A stretch of DNA of 36,213 nt, from the NCBI GenBank assembly GCA_033557675.1, contig JAWQRM010000041.1, positions 1-36,213 of the forward strand, in the 5' to 3' direction. The stretch is from Coptodactyla brooksi. Its lineage: Eukaryota; Arthropoda; Insecta; Coleoptera; Scarabaeidae. Shown here piece by piece: positions 1 through 10,247 of the stretch. Numbering within the stretch: the first letter of the stretch is position 1; each line of letters begins with the position of its first letter. A program made the position numbers and the translations under genes. The notes beneath the pieces were generated by a model that had not been told where the DNA came from, searched no databases, and saw nothing but the letters and a program-made list of their open reading frames with translations.

Positions 1-148
1 ATAATACAAAATACAAATTATTTAATACAAAAAATGTATTACTCAATTGCTCCTAATAAAAGCTTCATTTGCGGTCTACAAACATGTGGGGTCTACGGAA
101 TAAAAAATATTTAGGGGGTTGAAGCAGAAAAAAGGTTTAGAACCCCTG
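1..148. mobile_element. Probable right end of a hAT-like transposon
   Basis: The sequence ends in GGTTTAGAACCCCTG at 134-148, preceded by a GGGTCTACGG / GGGGGTTGAAG stretch. This resembles the terminal region of many hAT elements, whose ends read CAGGGGTTC...AAACC in the opposite direction. The 8 bases after the end, GTATACAC (149-156), would be the target-site duplication if this is a terminus. The other end and any transposase lie outside the window, so neither the duplication nor the family can be confirmed. No coding potential is visible. The call rests on terminal resemblance alone. Confidence 0.4.
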
Positions 149-463
149 GTATACACCATACAATGTGATTTTTTTTTGTCATTAGTATATGACATTGCAG
201 TTGACTAGTCATTCAGTAGATACAATGTTCTGAACTTTCGTCCAGTGTGTACAAGGTTTAATAAATCGAGCAGCGAAAGAATTCCACCGTACACGTTCGC
301 TAAAATTCATTCGCATACTTCGTCTATTATGGACACGACTTATAACACTGCTAAACACTCGCTAACAACGCCAATACGTGGCGTTATCGCAGAGTTCACA
401 TGTCGCTTATATTTGACTGGACATTTGCAGGGCAACGCAAGGAGATGCCTTTAAAGACATCTG

Positions 464-465
<2 letters not shown>

Positions 466-542
<77 letters not shown>
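466..542. repeat. (CT)n(GT)n compound microsatellite
   Basis: An uninterrupted CT run (466-504) is followed by a GT run with a single GTGCGT imperfection (505-542). Open frames through it encode only repeated Leu/Ser or Cys/Val and are not genes. The flanks from 149 to 465 and from 543 to 800 hold no recognisable feature. Confidence 0.97.
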
Positions 543-544
<2 letters not shown>

Positions 545-804
545 GACATTGCATACACTTTCTTCCCATCTTTAATAATCCCATAAAGCTTAAGTATGCG
601 CCAACTAGTACTCGTTGATTCTTTTACATGCGAAAAAAAATTTTCAAATCGACTGGTAAACTACGAATTTATCGAGGTATCTGAAACATTGTTTAGAAAA
701 TTTATAGATTTTTTTACGAAAATGTATCTATTTTCTTATCTTAAATCCATTTTTGTGGATAATTTTACTCAACTAACTTATATAAGGAAGGTTTTCGTAG
801 CAAC

Positions 805-866
805 TCATCCATTCACCTCTTGCATCCATCCATCCTCTTCCATCCATCCAAACACCTCTTGCAAGG
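805..866. repeat. Short CATC-rich tandem repeat
   Basis: CATCCATC units are interspersed with two copies of CACCTCTTGCA (about 815-825 and 851-861), giving a small imperfect minisatellite. Sequence from 867 to 1074 shows no gene or repeat I can name. Confidence 0.6.
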
Positions 867-1074
867 TGTTTTCCGAAATTAGTATCTCTTAATTATTATT
901 AGTTACCTTCTTCATGTTAGCAAAACGGCACCCTTTAATGTTTTTCGTCTTCGAGAATAGGAGAAAGCATCATAATGATGTTTTTGGCAAGAAAAATCAC
1001 GAACAAGTAATACATTGTAAGCGGATGCATTTTCGTGGTGAAGAACAAGTGAGAACTTTTTTTTAATAAATTCG

Positions 1075-1430
1075 ACAACAAATTTTGCTGTTACGCCTCA
1101 TACCCAAAGCATGACATGAACCAAATGGTATGTCAGCATCATCAGCAACTTCTCTTGTAGAGATTCGGCCCTTGTCTATGGTCATCAATGTCATGATTCC
1201 ATAGTTCATACTATTCTTAAAGCAAAATTAATTGGAAACTTCTTGAGCCACTTTTTTATGAAGTAGAAAATTGCCGAGCAAACCAAAAGACGTGTAAACT
1301 TTTCAACAGCCAACAATATAGTAAGCATTCAATATGGCTACCAATGCCAATATACGTTAGAGGTAAGTGTACTAACATAACAACAAATTTTGGCAATTGG
1401 ACTTATACAACCCGCAAAATAGTTTTGGGG
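1075..1430 (-). pseudogene. mariner transposase relic A (N-terminal part)
   Basis: Read on the minus strand, about 1195-1090 translates to STREVADDADIPFGSCHALG, which matches the second helix-turn-helix of mariner transposases (typically ...REVADEVGISFGSC...). Upstream of it (1281-1425) is a 5' leader closely similar to the leader of relic B at 4948-5068, including a shared block on the plus strand around ATGGCTACCAA. The segment between the leader and the HTH is short and frameshifted, so an internal deletion is likely. No catalytic Asp is present. The transposase would have cut and pasted the element at TA sites. This copy is dead. Confidence 0.7.
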
Positions 1431-2572
1431 GATTATGACATCACTATAACGTAATCAGAACCGCATTTTAAATTTTCTCTGTGGTTCTTGTTTGGTATAC
1501 TTTGTAATCTACTAAGTCGAGTTAACGTACTTACTCCTGTAGTGACTATTAATATTCCGGTTTTACCAATACAATAACGATTAAAAGTACGTCAAAATTC
1601 GAATGATGAAGTATTTGAACAACGTCGAAGTTTGTTAGTCTATTGTTCAAAACCAATCACCTACAATTTTGCTTTAATATCAAAATGCTGTGCAATTGCT
1701 CTTGCAATCATTCATAATTTGGTGTTGGAATTTAAATTTGTGGAAAGGTAGCTCAAAGACCCCAGCATAGGGTTCACACCGCAGTTACCCCTCCTTCCTT
1801 CTCAGAGAACCATGTACCTATAACGATACACAATCTTTCCAAAAAGCTGGTGATGTTACTAAGTGGGGGTCTCCTTCGTATGAATAGTGGTTGGTCAACG
1901 TTCTCCCAGTTTATAGTTTTATACCCCAACCTCATTTAAATATGTATTAGAAAAACTACAGTTTCTAGTATAAAAGCGTTGGAAACGCGAAAGGCTACAA
2001 ATCACATGGTATTATGAAACAACCACTTACCACCAAGAATTAAGCAAAGCCAGCAATTTGTTGAATAAAATATAGTTGCTTTATTATTTGGTAATTATTG
2101 ACTGATTTAGGAAAACTATTGTCGTATCCGCACCCGTATATTGTCGTATCAATGTACGGTGTGTTGCTCGTTTACAAGTTTGTTTAAAATTGTCCAATCT
2201 ATGTACACCTGAAAGTAATGGTTACATCCGCTCGCATTAAAAAAGCAGGTTAGTATGCTAGCATGACATGAATCTGTAATATCTGGTGTCGTGACCAACT
2301 CGTAATCATAAAATATCGCATTTTAAACAGCACGTTTGCCGACGATGTCCGCCAAACGAGAAGATTATGGATGCAAACGATTACTGCAAAAAGTAGTAAC
2401 AGCGGATGGAGGTTAAAATATGTAAACGCTTACCGAACATCTGAAGGAGTAGGTGTGAAAGTTTTAGGCATGAATTAGCTAGGCATGAAGTTTGTTACGT
2501 TCTTATTTCGGTTGTGTAGCTTTCTCTACGTGAGTTTTTGAGTTACTGTGCGGAATCAAAACTGCTATTACG
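1431..2572. other. No recognisable gene
   Basis: AT-rich sequence without an open frame of note. I see no RNA gene, terminal repeat or protein similarity here. Confidence 0.6.
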
Positions 2573-3425
2573 ATGCCCCGCGGATGTGTTAATAACCACA
2601 ACAGTTTGGTTACATATGTGAAGAAGCAATTATCGGACAAAGGAAGTGAACGTTGTCAAAAGCAGTGAAAGAATCTTATTTCCTATATTTCGAGTAGCGT
2701 GTACAGCTACTCATGTTTGTTGGACGACATGTTCACCAACTCTAAATGCATGGATGAACGGAAGAATTCATGGCCGGTATTGCAAAAGTATCCGCGAGAT
2801 TTGCAATACCGGCCATTTGGCGCGAACCTACAAACCACGTAACAGATTGCTACTTCTGCTTGGTGCCTCCGCTAAGTAAAAGATTTAACAAGAAATAGAA
2901 GAGCATCATACAGTATCCTAATATACGAAGTGCGATGTGACCAGTGCCTCATGGAGTGTACCTTCCAATACCAGATCCTCCAGTAGCCACAGCAATAAGC
3001 TTTTCTAGTGACAGTGAACGTTAGATCAGTCAGATATAAGCCACCCTTCTACATATAACGATCGCACGTTTACAGCAAGATCTAGTGAAATGAACAAAAT
3101 CACGCAAGGTGAACTCAATGATCTTGTTAGAGACTTGGGCCTTCCAAAACATAAGGCCGAATTATAAGCTGCTCGTTTTATGGAGTGGAATGTTCTGGAA
3201 GATACAGCTCAAGTATGTACTTTTTGCCAAGGTCAAAAGACACTCGGAAAGTTTTTCAACACAACATACTGCACGGATAATGAAGGTTTGATGCAAGAAC
3301 TCAATATCTTATACAAACAGGGCGATTGGAGACTTTTCATAGATGTTTCGAAAGCTAGTTTGAAAGCCGTGCTATTACATTATGTTAACGTGCTTTCTAC
3401 CATTCTAGTGGCATGCCCTTTCATT
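2573..3425 (+). pseudogene. Broken copy of an uncharacterised multi-copy arthropod protein family
   Basis: Starting at ATG 2573 (MPRGCVNN...), broken frames give TLNAWMNGR (about 2730-2765), FAIPAIWREPTNHVTDCYFC then LVPPLSK (about 2799-2878), and from 3093 TQGELNDLVRDLGLPKHKAE (ended by a stop at 3165-3167), then MEWNVLEDTAQ...QGDWRLFIDVSKASLKAVLL to about 3420. I recognise this order of blocks (MPR-C-N, LNAW, WREPTNH-CYFC, LNDLVRDL-LPK-KAELL, WRLFIDSSK-SLKAVLLHN) from a conserved, uncharacterised family present in many copies in insect and some cnidarian genomes. It is probably carried by a mobile element, but I do not know its biochemical function. The N-terminal Cys motif is degraded, several frameshifts and at least two stops are present, and the C-terminal part of the family is missing. 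A 17-bp inverted repeat interrupts it at 2770-2816. Confidence 0.65.
2770..2816. repeat. Perfect 17-bp inverted repeat, 13-nt spacer
   Basis: The left arm at 2770-2786 (ATGGCCGGTATTGCAAA) is the exact reverse complement of 2800-2816. The right arm encodes FAIPAIW, which belongs to the surrounding protein family, while the left arm does not fit it. The left arm therefore looks like an inverted copy inserted locally. Confidence 0.9.
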
Positions 3426-3517
3426 CACTCACATATGGACATTTTCATATTAATTAGACTTAAATGAATGTCCGTTTTATTACATACTATATAGGGGGTA
3501 GTAAGCAGATGTTGATC

Positions 3518-3544
3518 TGTCCGTCCGTCCGTCTGTCTGTCCGT
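3518..3544. repeat. GTCC/GTCT tetranucleotide repeat
   Basis: Seven imperfect TGTC/CGTC units in a row. The sequence from 3545 to 3940 is AT-rich and holds nothing I can identify. Confidence 0.85.
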
Positions 3545-3941
3545 TCGCCTGTAAGTCGTTTTTAGACTGCGACGTTAGACTTTAATTAATTAATACTTTA
3601 CATGCATGCTAATTATTAGATAATCTGGTCACAATAAGGATTTTGTAAAAATTGTACACGTGGTTGAGGTACTTAACCTAAAAATTTTTTGCTTCTTTTA
3701 CAAATTTCTGTAACAAAATATATTTTTGTAATCTACATAAAATTGTCACTAAAAACTATAGGATAGTACATGCTTAAAATCAACAGTTCTCAAGTTATAA
3801 GCATAATTGATAAAAATACTGTACTACGGGGCAAGAGGGTATTTCATTCTCAATCTCGAGTATTGCTTTCTTTAGAAAAAAAATTTTCAAATAAAGGTTG
3901 CATGACATGGAATTCTTTACAATTTGAACTAATTTTCGAAT

Positions 3942-4016
3942 ATACAAGGTGTTCGGTTTATACTAAAAACTATCCAACTTCAGACTTTTCAGATCTTTTA
4001 AATGGAACACCGTATA
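3942..4016. mobile_element. Possible short MITE-like element
   Basis: The segment begins ATACAAGGTGTTCGG and ends GGAACACCGTATAT, so its ends are imperfect inverted repeats about 12 bp long around an AT-rich core of about 45 bp. ATACAGGGTGTTC-type ends are common in small insect repeats. There is no clear target-site duplication and only one copy in the window. Confidence 0.3.
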
Positions 4017-4321
4017 TTATGATATTTTTGAAGTCCTTATAAGACTTGAGGGCCACTTTAATTAGTATACAATAGCTCTAAATCGTACCGGTTGGGGGTT
4101 ATTACACATTTTTGGAAAAGATGACAGGTACGAATGGAATTTTTTTACAATTTTTTTATGTTTAAACCAGGGGCAAGGTAAGAGAAAGTCATGTACGATG
4201 TACATCCTCTAATTTATTTTGACGAATGTAGACCATAAAGTGCCTCTTCGTTCTAACTTGACCTTTTCTAAACCGATATTCATAAATCTTATGCATTCCA
4301 GTATTTGCACTCATTTGTCTA

Positions 4322-4596
4322 TTAGACTGATATCATCTCCTTGTCTTTATTAATTTGGTTTTCGCATTTTACGATCTCGAAACTCTCAAATGCATCCAAG
4401 AATCTATTATTGGGCACATTTTTAAGTAATTTCACGCTTTCTACACTAATTCTGATTGTTGTTAAAAGCATAGTCTACCACGCTGGACTTCTCTATACGA
4501 CCGTACTTCAAATGAGCCGGATGCTCTTTAAACCTTGTTCGTAAAGACCTTTTTATTTGACCAACACAGTTTTTCTCACAATCCATGCAACTCACT
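4322..4596 (-). pseudogene. Penelope-like element GIY-YIG endonuclease fragment
   Basis: On the minus strand, 4586-4410 translates to MDCEKNCVGQIKRSLRTRFK, then EHPAHLKYGRIEKSSVVDYA. After a one-base frameshift it continues as SVESVKLLKNVPNNRFLDAF, then ESFEIVKCENQINKDK, to a stop at 4322-4324. This matches the endonuclease end of Penelope-like retroelements (C-x2-C-x-VGQTKRS-x-TR-x-KEH...SFEI), which nicks target DNA to prime reverse transcription. The GIY Gly-Ile-Tyr strand is missing and YIGQ/YVGQ is changed to CVGQ. The RT domain is absent because the fragment begins exactly where the neighbouring mariner relic ends. Confidence 0.75.
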
Positions 4597-5068
4597 TTAG
4601 TTTTGACGTCGTATCCATATTCCTATTTCATCACCAGCTATGACCCGTTTGAGCAGTTCTAGATCGTCGTTGATTCCGATGACGAATATTCTTTGGAACA
4701 AATTGCTTGGTATGAGCCAAACGATACGCCAACATCATCATAATCATTTTCTTCAGTTCCACCGTTTTGTCATCCGTTGTTTGTACTACCTGTAATCGGT
4801 TGATTTATTCATAGAAGGCTTTCTAAGACTTCAGAAGAGACATAAAAAGCAACATTTTCAGCATGGTGACTCACTTTATTCCATTCTTAAGAAGTTTAAT
4901 GCAAATTCGTTGCTCACTTTTTCCACAAGTGAAAAACTCATCGAACACACCAAAACATGTGTAATCTGTTGTAATTAGGATGGCTACCAACGCCAACATA
5001 CTTTAGGGACAAGTATACCAACGTAGCAACAATAATTGCAACATTTAGGCCTATACATCTCGTGAAAG
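4597..5068 (-). pseudogene. mariner transposase relic B (N-terminal half to first Asp)
   Basis: Minus-strand pieces give EQRICIKLLKNG (about 4910-4875), MLKMLLFMSLLKS...KAFYE, TDDKTVELKKMIMMMLAYRL, KQFVPKNIRHRNQRR, and ELLKRVIAGDE around 4657-4627, followed by YGYDVKTKV. These correspond to the first HTH, linker and first catalytic aspartate (the ITGDE motif) of a mariner transposase. The 5' leader (4948-5068) is shared with relic A, so both belong to one subfamily in the same orientation. Stops and frameshifts are numerous, and the second and third Asp are missing. The coding strand continues in frame into the Penelope fragment. Confidence 0.75.
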
Positions 5069-6037
5069 TAAAAGAATTCCTACCATTTTTTGGATCAAAC
5101 CTGGTATGCAAAGATGAAATTCTCGTAATAACACAGAAAATACACCATCGAAGTACAATTCGAAGTTTTTTAAATTTAAAACAACTAAATCAACATAAAT
5201 CAACTTTATTTGTCGATAAGAAGCGAATAAGAAATAAAAAATGGTAAGAGAAAAAGTACAAGGACATATAAGGCAACAGATTTAAACCAATTAATATAAC
5301 GGTAAAGCATATACCTGCATTGTTTATCCGCCGCAAATTCTATTCAAGATATTAAATACGACATAGAAAAAAGAACTTACTTATATTAAATAATAGAAAG
5401 GCGGGGAACTGCAATATGAGTTTATATTCATCACAGCTCTATTAACTTTTATTTTGAAGGAATAGTAGATTCAGAAAGACACAAGTAAATTAAGGAAGTA
5501 GGTGGCTATTTCTCCTGAGACCTTCTGCAAATTGTGTTTTTACCTTATTACGTATATTTATAATGATTATTTCTAATATTTTCACTGAAATCTATATTTC
5601 TCATTACGTATTGCGAAATTAAAACGAAGCAGTACAATTCGTCATCTCGTATTTTATTTGAAGTGTTTTGTACATAAATATCATATTTTCGGTGATTTTC
5701 AGATTATTAGCGAGGTAAACTAGAATAGTTATAAACAAAAACAGCTAATGAATTGTGGTGGATATATCAGGACAGTCACAACTGCGACCTTTCACCATAA
5801 AACCAATCATTTGGATACGCCGTATTTATAAAATCATGCACAATAAAAGCATGATTCATAAAGTCAGGAAAAATATTAAAAACAAAATATGCTAGGCTAT
5901 GATTGTTATACAAGCTTTGAATTTCTCTTCTGAGATGATATGAACTGTGAATAATCTGTTGGCAAATAAATAAGGATTACGTTTCCATTGACTGCTGATA
6001 GGTTTTTAAAGCTTCCGCTTTCGGTGACATGTACATG
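5069..6037. other. No recognisable gene
   Basis: AT-rich sequence. The only structure seen is a small 8-bp inverted repeat around the AATCATGC/GCATGATT block near 5833-5857. Confidence 0.6.
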
Positions 6038-6117
6038 CACTGAGTGAATAAAAAATTACAGACACCTCTTATTTGGAAATATGTTAGAGGTATCTCTAAT
6101 TTTTTTGCCACTCAGTG
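6038..6117. mobile_element. 80-bp Tc1/mariner-type MITE
   Basis: The ends are inverted repeats of about 32 bp. The left end begins CACTGAGTG and runs through an A-tract to ACACCTCT. The right end read in reverse is CACTGAGTGGC, A-tract, TTAGAGATACCTCT. The core between them is only about 15 bp. The right end is followed directly by TA (6118-6119); on the left a TA lies a few bases away, so the duplication is eroded. The end sequence and TA context fit a non-autonomous Tc1-like element. Confidence 0.65.
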
Positions 6118-7780
6118 TAGAACTGGACACAAGTATTAGAACATGGCAAACGTCTGCTTCGCAAGCGATACATTGGTACGTTTATCGTAAAGAATAAAAT
6201 AACATTAATAGCAACAAAAAAGGGGAACTAGTCGAAACAATTGCCCTTTCAATCAAACACTGAATATGTGTTCAATGATCATCTAATTTTAATGTTTGTT
6301 GAATGTAAGTTCAATCAAGCGGTACAATGGCTATTATTAGACTTACAACGAGAAATGATGAATCTACGCAAAGAAGAACTCCAACGGTGCTTACAAATAT
6401 TATTCAGACGTTCCGGAATCACACACCTCGGCGCAAGCAATGTTTTAATTTTACGTTACACCCTCTGTAATATGAGAATGAAATAAGAACTTTCAGACGT
6501 ACCTCTTTTTTCTTCTGGTTGAGAGAATTCGTAAGCTGTTTAAATTAGGTTAGTAATATTTGGTTTAGGTTTTATGTTAATATTAATAATATTAATAAAC
6601 TGCAGCTAGTATACAGCTGCAGTATATTGAATATTAATTTACAAATAGTTACAATTTCATATTTAATTATACTCGTATTCAACGTGATCAGTTTGTTTGG
6701 TAATATTCTGTTTCCCTATTGCTAACAAAATGCTACTAATACCGTACAGTATTTACTGTTTAAACAGGTTTGTATAGGTGTATATTTGACAGTTATCCGG
6801 ATAAAGAACATACTATTCAACAACAATAATTATTAATTCCGGTCACAGTTTACCCATACATTCAAAAAGGTCTTTGAACTATTAAAAATGCCCTTTTCAT
6901 AGTTGCGTCGGCGAGGTATATTTTTCCTCGATGTAAAACGTGCATCTAATACTCTTGTGAACTAGTATGTACACAATTTAAATGAGGTAATTAAAGTTTA
7001 GCCGCAAGCTTCATTCTTATGGCAATCTCTAGATATATCTTAATAGCACGATTTTGCACTAGCATTAAATATCACCATGCTTATTATCGATATGTAAAAT
7101 CTCCGGCATAAGTTCTTTTCGCTACTGTTATTCAATGTAAAGTCAACTGGTATACAGCGAATGTAAGTAGCTATCGAGTAAATAGATATTTTTCCTATAA
7201 TAACTTAATGCATTTCACAATTCGAATCTTACACAAGCGAGTAAGTCATTACATAAAATCGGTTTTCTATTCAGCCGCTTTACTATGTGTATGTAAATAT
7301 TTAACCTAAATATATTGACGTTATAGACGCGGGATCTTGCATGCTAGTGACTCTAACATGCAACAGGTGTAATATTTTATAGGAGAAAATCTAAGGCATA
7401 TATATAGACATATATAGGTAGTTTGAAAGGAGTAAACATAACTTTAAGGTTTGATTAGTTATATAATTTGAAGTAAAAAAAACATAATACGAGTATACCT
7501 ATGTTTAATTGGCAATGGTTACTAAGATAATGAGTGAAACCAGTTGCATTTATAAAAATGTCTATTACATTTAGTTACCGTTACAGTTAATAATAAAACA
7601 AAATAAATTGTTTCCATCAAAACGATTAATGGGTAAGTTTGTTCAATTCTTATTATTAATAAGAGTTAATAATGGCATACACAAATCACGAATATATACT
7701 ACTATTCATAAGAGTTCACAATAATCTTGGCGAGTTAGTCAAATCAGAAATGTTGCGAATCAAGATGACACCATCAACGC
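6118..7780. other. No recognisable gene
   Basis: AT-rich DNA. An imperfect palindrome around 6598-6622 (ACTGCAGCT...AGCTGCAGT) is flanked by AATATTAAT blocks. The open stretch at 6241-6486 has no similarity I recognise and AT-driven composition, so I do not call it a gene. Confidence 0.6.
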
Positions 7781-8655
7781 CGTAACTGTCGATCCTTGTG
7801 TAAGTGCCCGCAAATTTACTGACCAATGCTGATAAGGGAAAAAGCAAAAGATGTAAGGGAAGAATATTTTTGCGAAAAGTTCTAAAATACTGAGAACACC
7901 GTTGAAGAAATAAAACGAAGGAAAACTAAGTAAGTTTACAGAGGTGGTAATAGGCGCAGAAGCAGATGTGCACGCAATGAAGGAAAAACAAGAATAGCAT
8001 GTACAGGTGATAAGGGTATTATAATGGAGAATGAAAAACTGAGGAAGGAAAATGAAACGAAAATATAAAAAAGGGATGATGAACAGATATTTGTACCTAC
8101 GTAGAATATCAGGAGTACAAATATAAGGAGAACAGTAATTAAGTTAACGCAAGTTATTTATGAATATGCAATAGATTTGTTGCCCAAACAACAAACAAAG
8201 CACATGGGAAATTATGCCAAGAGTTCGGAGAATTTATGCTCACCAACAGTGGAGATAATGGAAAAAAGTTTGAAACAAGATTCTTGTCGAGCAAAAGGTT
8301 AAAGAAAGAAATGGCAGAATTCACACCAATAACTAGCAGAATATGTAAAATAAGAATAAGAAAGGAAAGAGAACATGTAGAAAAATGAAAAGGGACATAG
8401 GAAAAGTACATAGGAAACTGATGTAAATTTTAGAGAGTAGCTACGTACTAAAGCAAACAAGAAATAAACTATAAACTATATATAAATATTGAATATTATT
8501 TTAATATTCTGTAAAAATAAGCAAAGACAACAACTATTGGGGGAAGTGGACAAAAGCATGCGTCGGTAGGCTGAGTGAATATAAAGAATTCTGAGAATAA
8601 CAGGGGTGTTTCGCTGATGGACGTAGGTTGTGGTAATAGCTATCGAAGACAGATT
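7781..8655. other. Purine-rich, frame-broken stretch of unknown origin
   Basis: The plus strand from about 7830 to 8400 is rich in GAA/AAG/AAA and encodes charged fragments such as MENEKLRKENETKI, broken by many stops. It could be a decayed coiled-coil ORF of a retroelement, but no diagnostic motif is visible. The rest is AT-rich. Confidence 0.35.
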
Positions 8656-8684
8656 GGCATGCCTGTGCGTGCGCACTAATATAT

Positions 8685-8720
8685 TATATAAGCAGGGAAT
8701 GCGGGCAGCGCACTTCAGCT
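8685..8720 (+). promoter_or_regulatory. piggyBac copy 1 core promoter (TATA plus initiator)
   Basis: TATATAA at 8685-8691 lies 32 bp before the A (8717) of an initiator-like TTCAGC. The transposase ATG follows 42 bp further on. The same arrangement and much of the surrounding sequence (GGGAA-GCGG-CAGCGCACTTCAG) recurs in copy 2. Confidence 0.6.
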
Positions 8721-8758
8721 TGTTTAAATACAGCGTTGAATAAACATCATCATAATTA

Positions 8759-9815
8759 ATGGCGAGGCAATTTCTACCTGATGAAGAAATACATCTTCTG
8801 ACTACCTGTTATGTATCCAACGATGAAGATATTTCTGAGGTTGAAAATCACACCAGCGATGATACCGACTATGAGAAATCCGAAGCAGACAATGATCCGT
8901 CAGATAATGGTACTGCAAATAAATACTGTGATTCCTGTGCAGTTACTACAGTCAAAAAACAAAGTTATATCTTGCATGCTGGAAACTTTCCCCAAAATGG
9001 ATGAGCATCTAGTCAAAATATAATAAAAATTATTCTTGATCGAAGTAGGTATGCCATATCCAGAGTGTAGAATAGCAGATCTGCTTTTTAAGTTATCGTG
9101 AACACTACACTTGAAAATATTGCGTTGAAAATTGGGAGAAGTGGATAGAAATTATGCCTAAATTGTGCAGTGTAGGTGGTAATGTTACTGTTGACAACTT
9201 GTCGGCTGCAGAGGACTCCCTTCTTTCAAACAGTATATTCCCAGCAAGCCAGCAAAATGTGGCGTTATTCTCATGAGCACAATGCACTGAGATAAGGAAG
9301 TGGTCAACAGGGACGACAAGAAGCCACAAATAATACTAGATTATAATCTCTACCAAAGGAGTGGTTGATACGTTAGATCAAAGTATTGCAGCATATACTT
9401 GCAAAATAAAAACTAATCGGTGGCCTATTATTTTGTTCTACAATGTACTTGATGTCAGTGCTTATAATTCATTTGTGTTATGGAGAGAAATAAATCCAGA
9501 TTGGAATAAGGACGTTCTGTACAAGAGAAGACTATTTCTGGAAGAATTGGGTAAACTGATGGTAACACCCTGTATGCTGTCCAGCGAACATAAACCTCGT
9601 ACTCAACAAGCTACTGCCAGAATAAAGAAAATTCAAGATCAACGTAGCGAAGTAACAGTGCCATCTACCTCTGATGCAATCAGTAAAAATAAAAGAGCAC
9701 GATGTAATTGTGTCAATTAAACTGTTATAATAAAACGAGCATAACATGTTGTAAGTGTACTTTATATTTGTGTAAGGTTCATGTGGTGTATTATTGTCAT
9801 GAGTGTAAAGATTAA
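8759..9815 (+). pseudogene. piggyBac transposase remnant (copy 1)
   Basis: The ATG at 8759 opens an 81-codon acidic N-terminus (MARQFLPDEEI..., rich in Asp/Glu), as usual before the catalytic core of piggyBac transposases. The middle is mostly deleted. At about 9154 MPKLCSVGGNVTVD picks up at the first Asp region but is scrambled, and the second Asp region is missing. The frame from 9361 is intact to 9720 and begins in TLDQSIAAYTCKIKTNRWP, directly after where the third Asp motif (DYNSTKG) should be, which is damaged here. It runs through FYNVLDVSAYNSFVLWREIN to the C-terminus. A shifted frame at 9741-9815 encodes TCCKCTLYLCKVHVVYYCHE then CKD, the C-terminal cysteine-rich zinc-binding domain that contacts the transposon ends. 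Confidence 0.85.
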
Positions 9816-10247
9816 GCAATAATTGGATGCACATCAGAATTTATTTGATATTCTCTCTTATTATAAGATTTAGTGTTTGTAATATTTTCTTATTATAATA
9901 CATATTACTTTTGTTAGTAATAGAATTGCTTTTCATCGTTGTTGACGTTGAATCTACTATTATTTCTAGTTACCAGTATACTGACGCAGGTAATGTTGTA
10001 TCGTTTACCATGTGATAGAAGAATTTAGTTAAAATCACGAACAGATCCCGAAGATTTCAACAACGTACCGAAACCATACCATTGGCAAGTAGTCAAACTG
10101 TTGACCAAGCTGAGACCTGAATTTCGATATTACTCATAAAAAATGTATACTGTGGATGCTATAGAAAATTGTCTACATCCGTTCTTCTTGTTGTTTGTAA
10201 TAGTGCCCTCTCAAGAAAAAATAGTTCTTTTTTTAATTATTGGTGTA

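Larger units (their letters stand above)
8656..9930 (+). mobile_element. piggyBac-like element, copy 1
   Basis: This spans the region aligning with copy 2: the 5' leader from about 8656, the coding remnant, and the 3' untranslated part (the TTCATGTGGTGTATTATTGT block onward to about 9930, where similarity stops). I could not identify complete TTAA target sites or terminal inverted repeats, so the outer limits are approximate. Confidence 0.7.

Noticed and set aside
396..618. Open frames on both strands through the microsatellite
   Set aside because: They encode only simple repeats (Leu/Ser, Cys/Val, His/Thr, Arg/Glu) created by the CT/GT runs.
3518..3544. Possible tRNA-derived SINE or satellite around the GTCC repeat
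   Set aside because: Only a short tetranucleotide expansion; no promoter boxes and no second copy.
4341..4544. 67-residue plus-strand open frame
   Set aside because: Antisense of the Penelope endonuclease fragment.
6241..6486. 81-residue plus-strand open frame
   Set aside because: No motif or family resemblance, AT-driven composition, and no splice or promoter context. Frames this long are expected by chance in 36 kb.
8154..8411. 85-residue minus-strand open frame in the purine-rich stretch
   Set aside because: It is the complement of an A/G-rich strand, giving a Phe/Leu/Ser-rich artefact.
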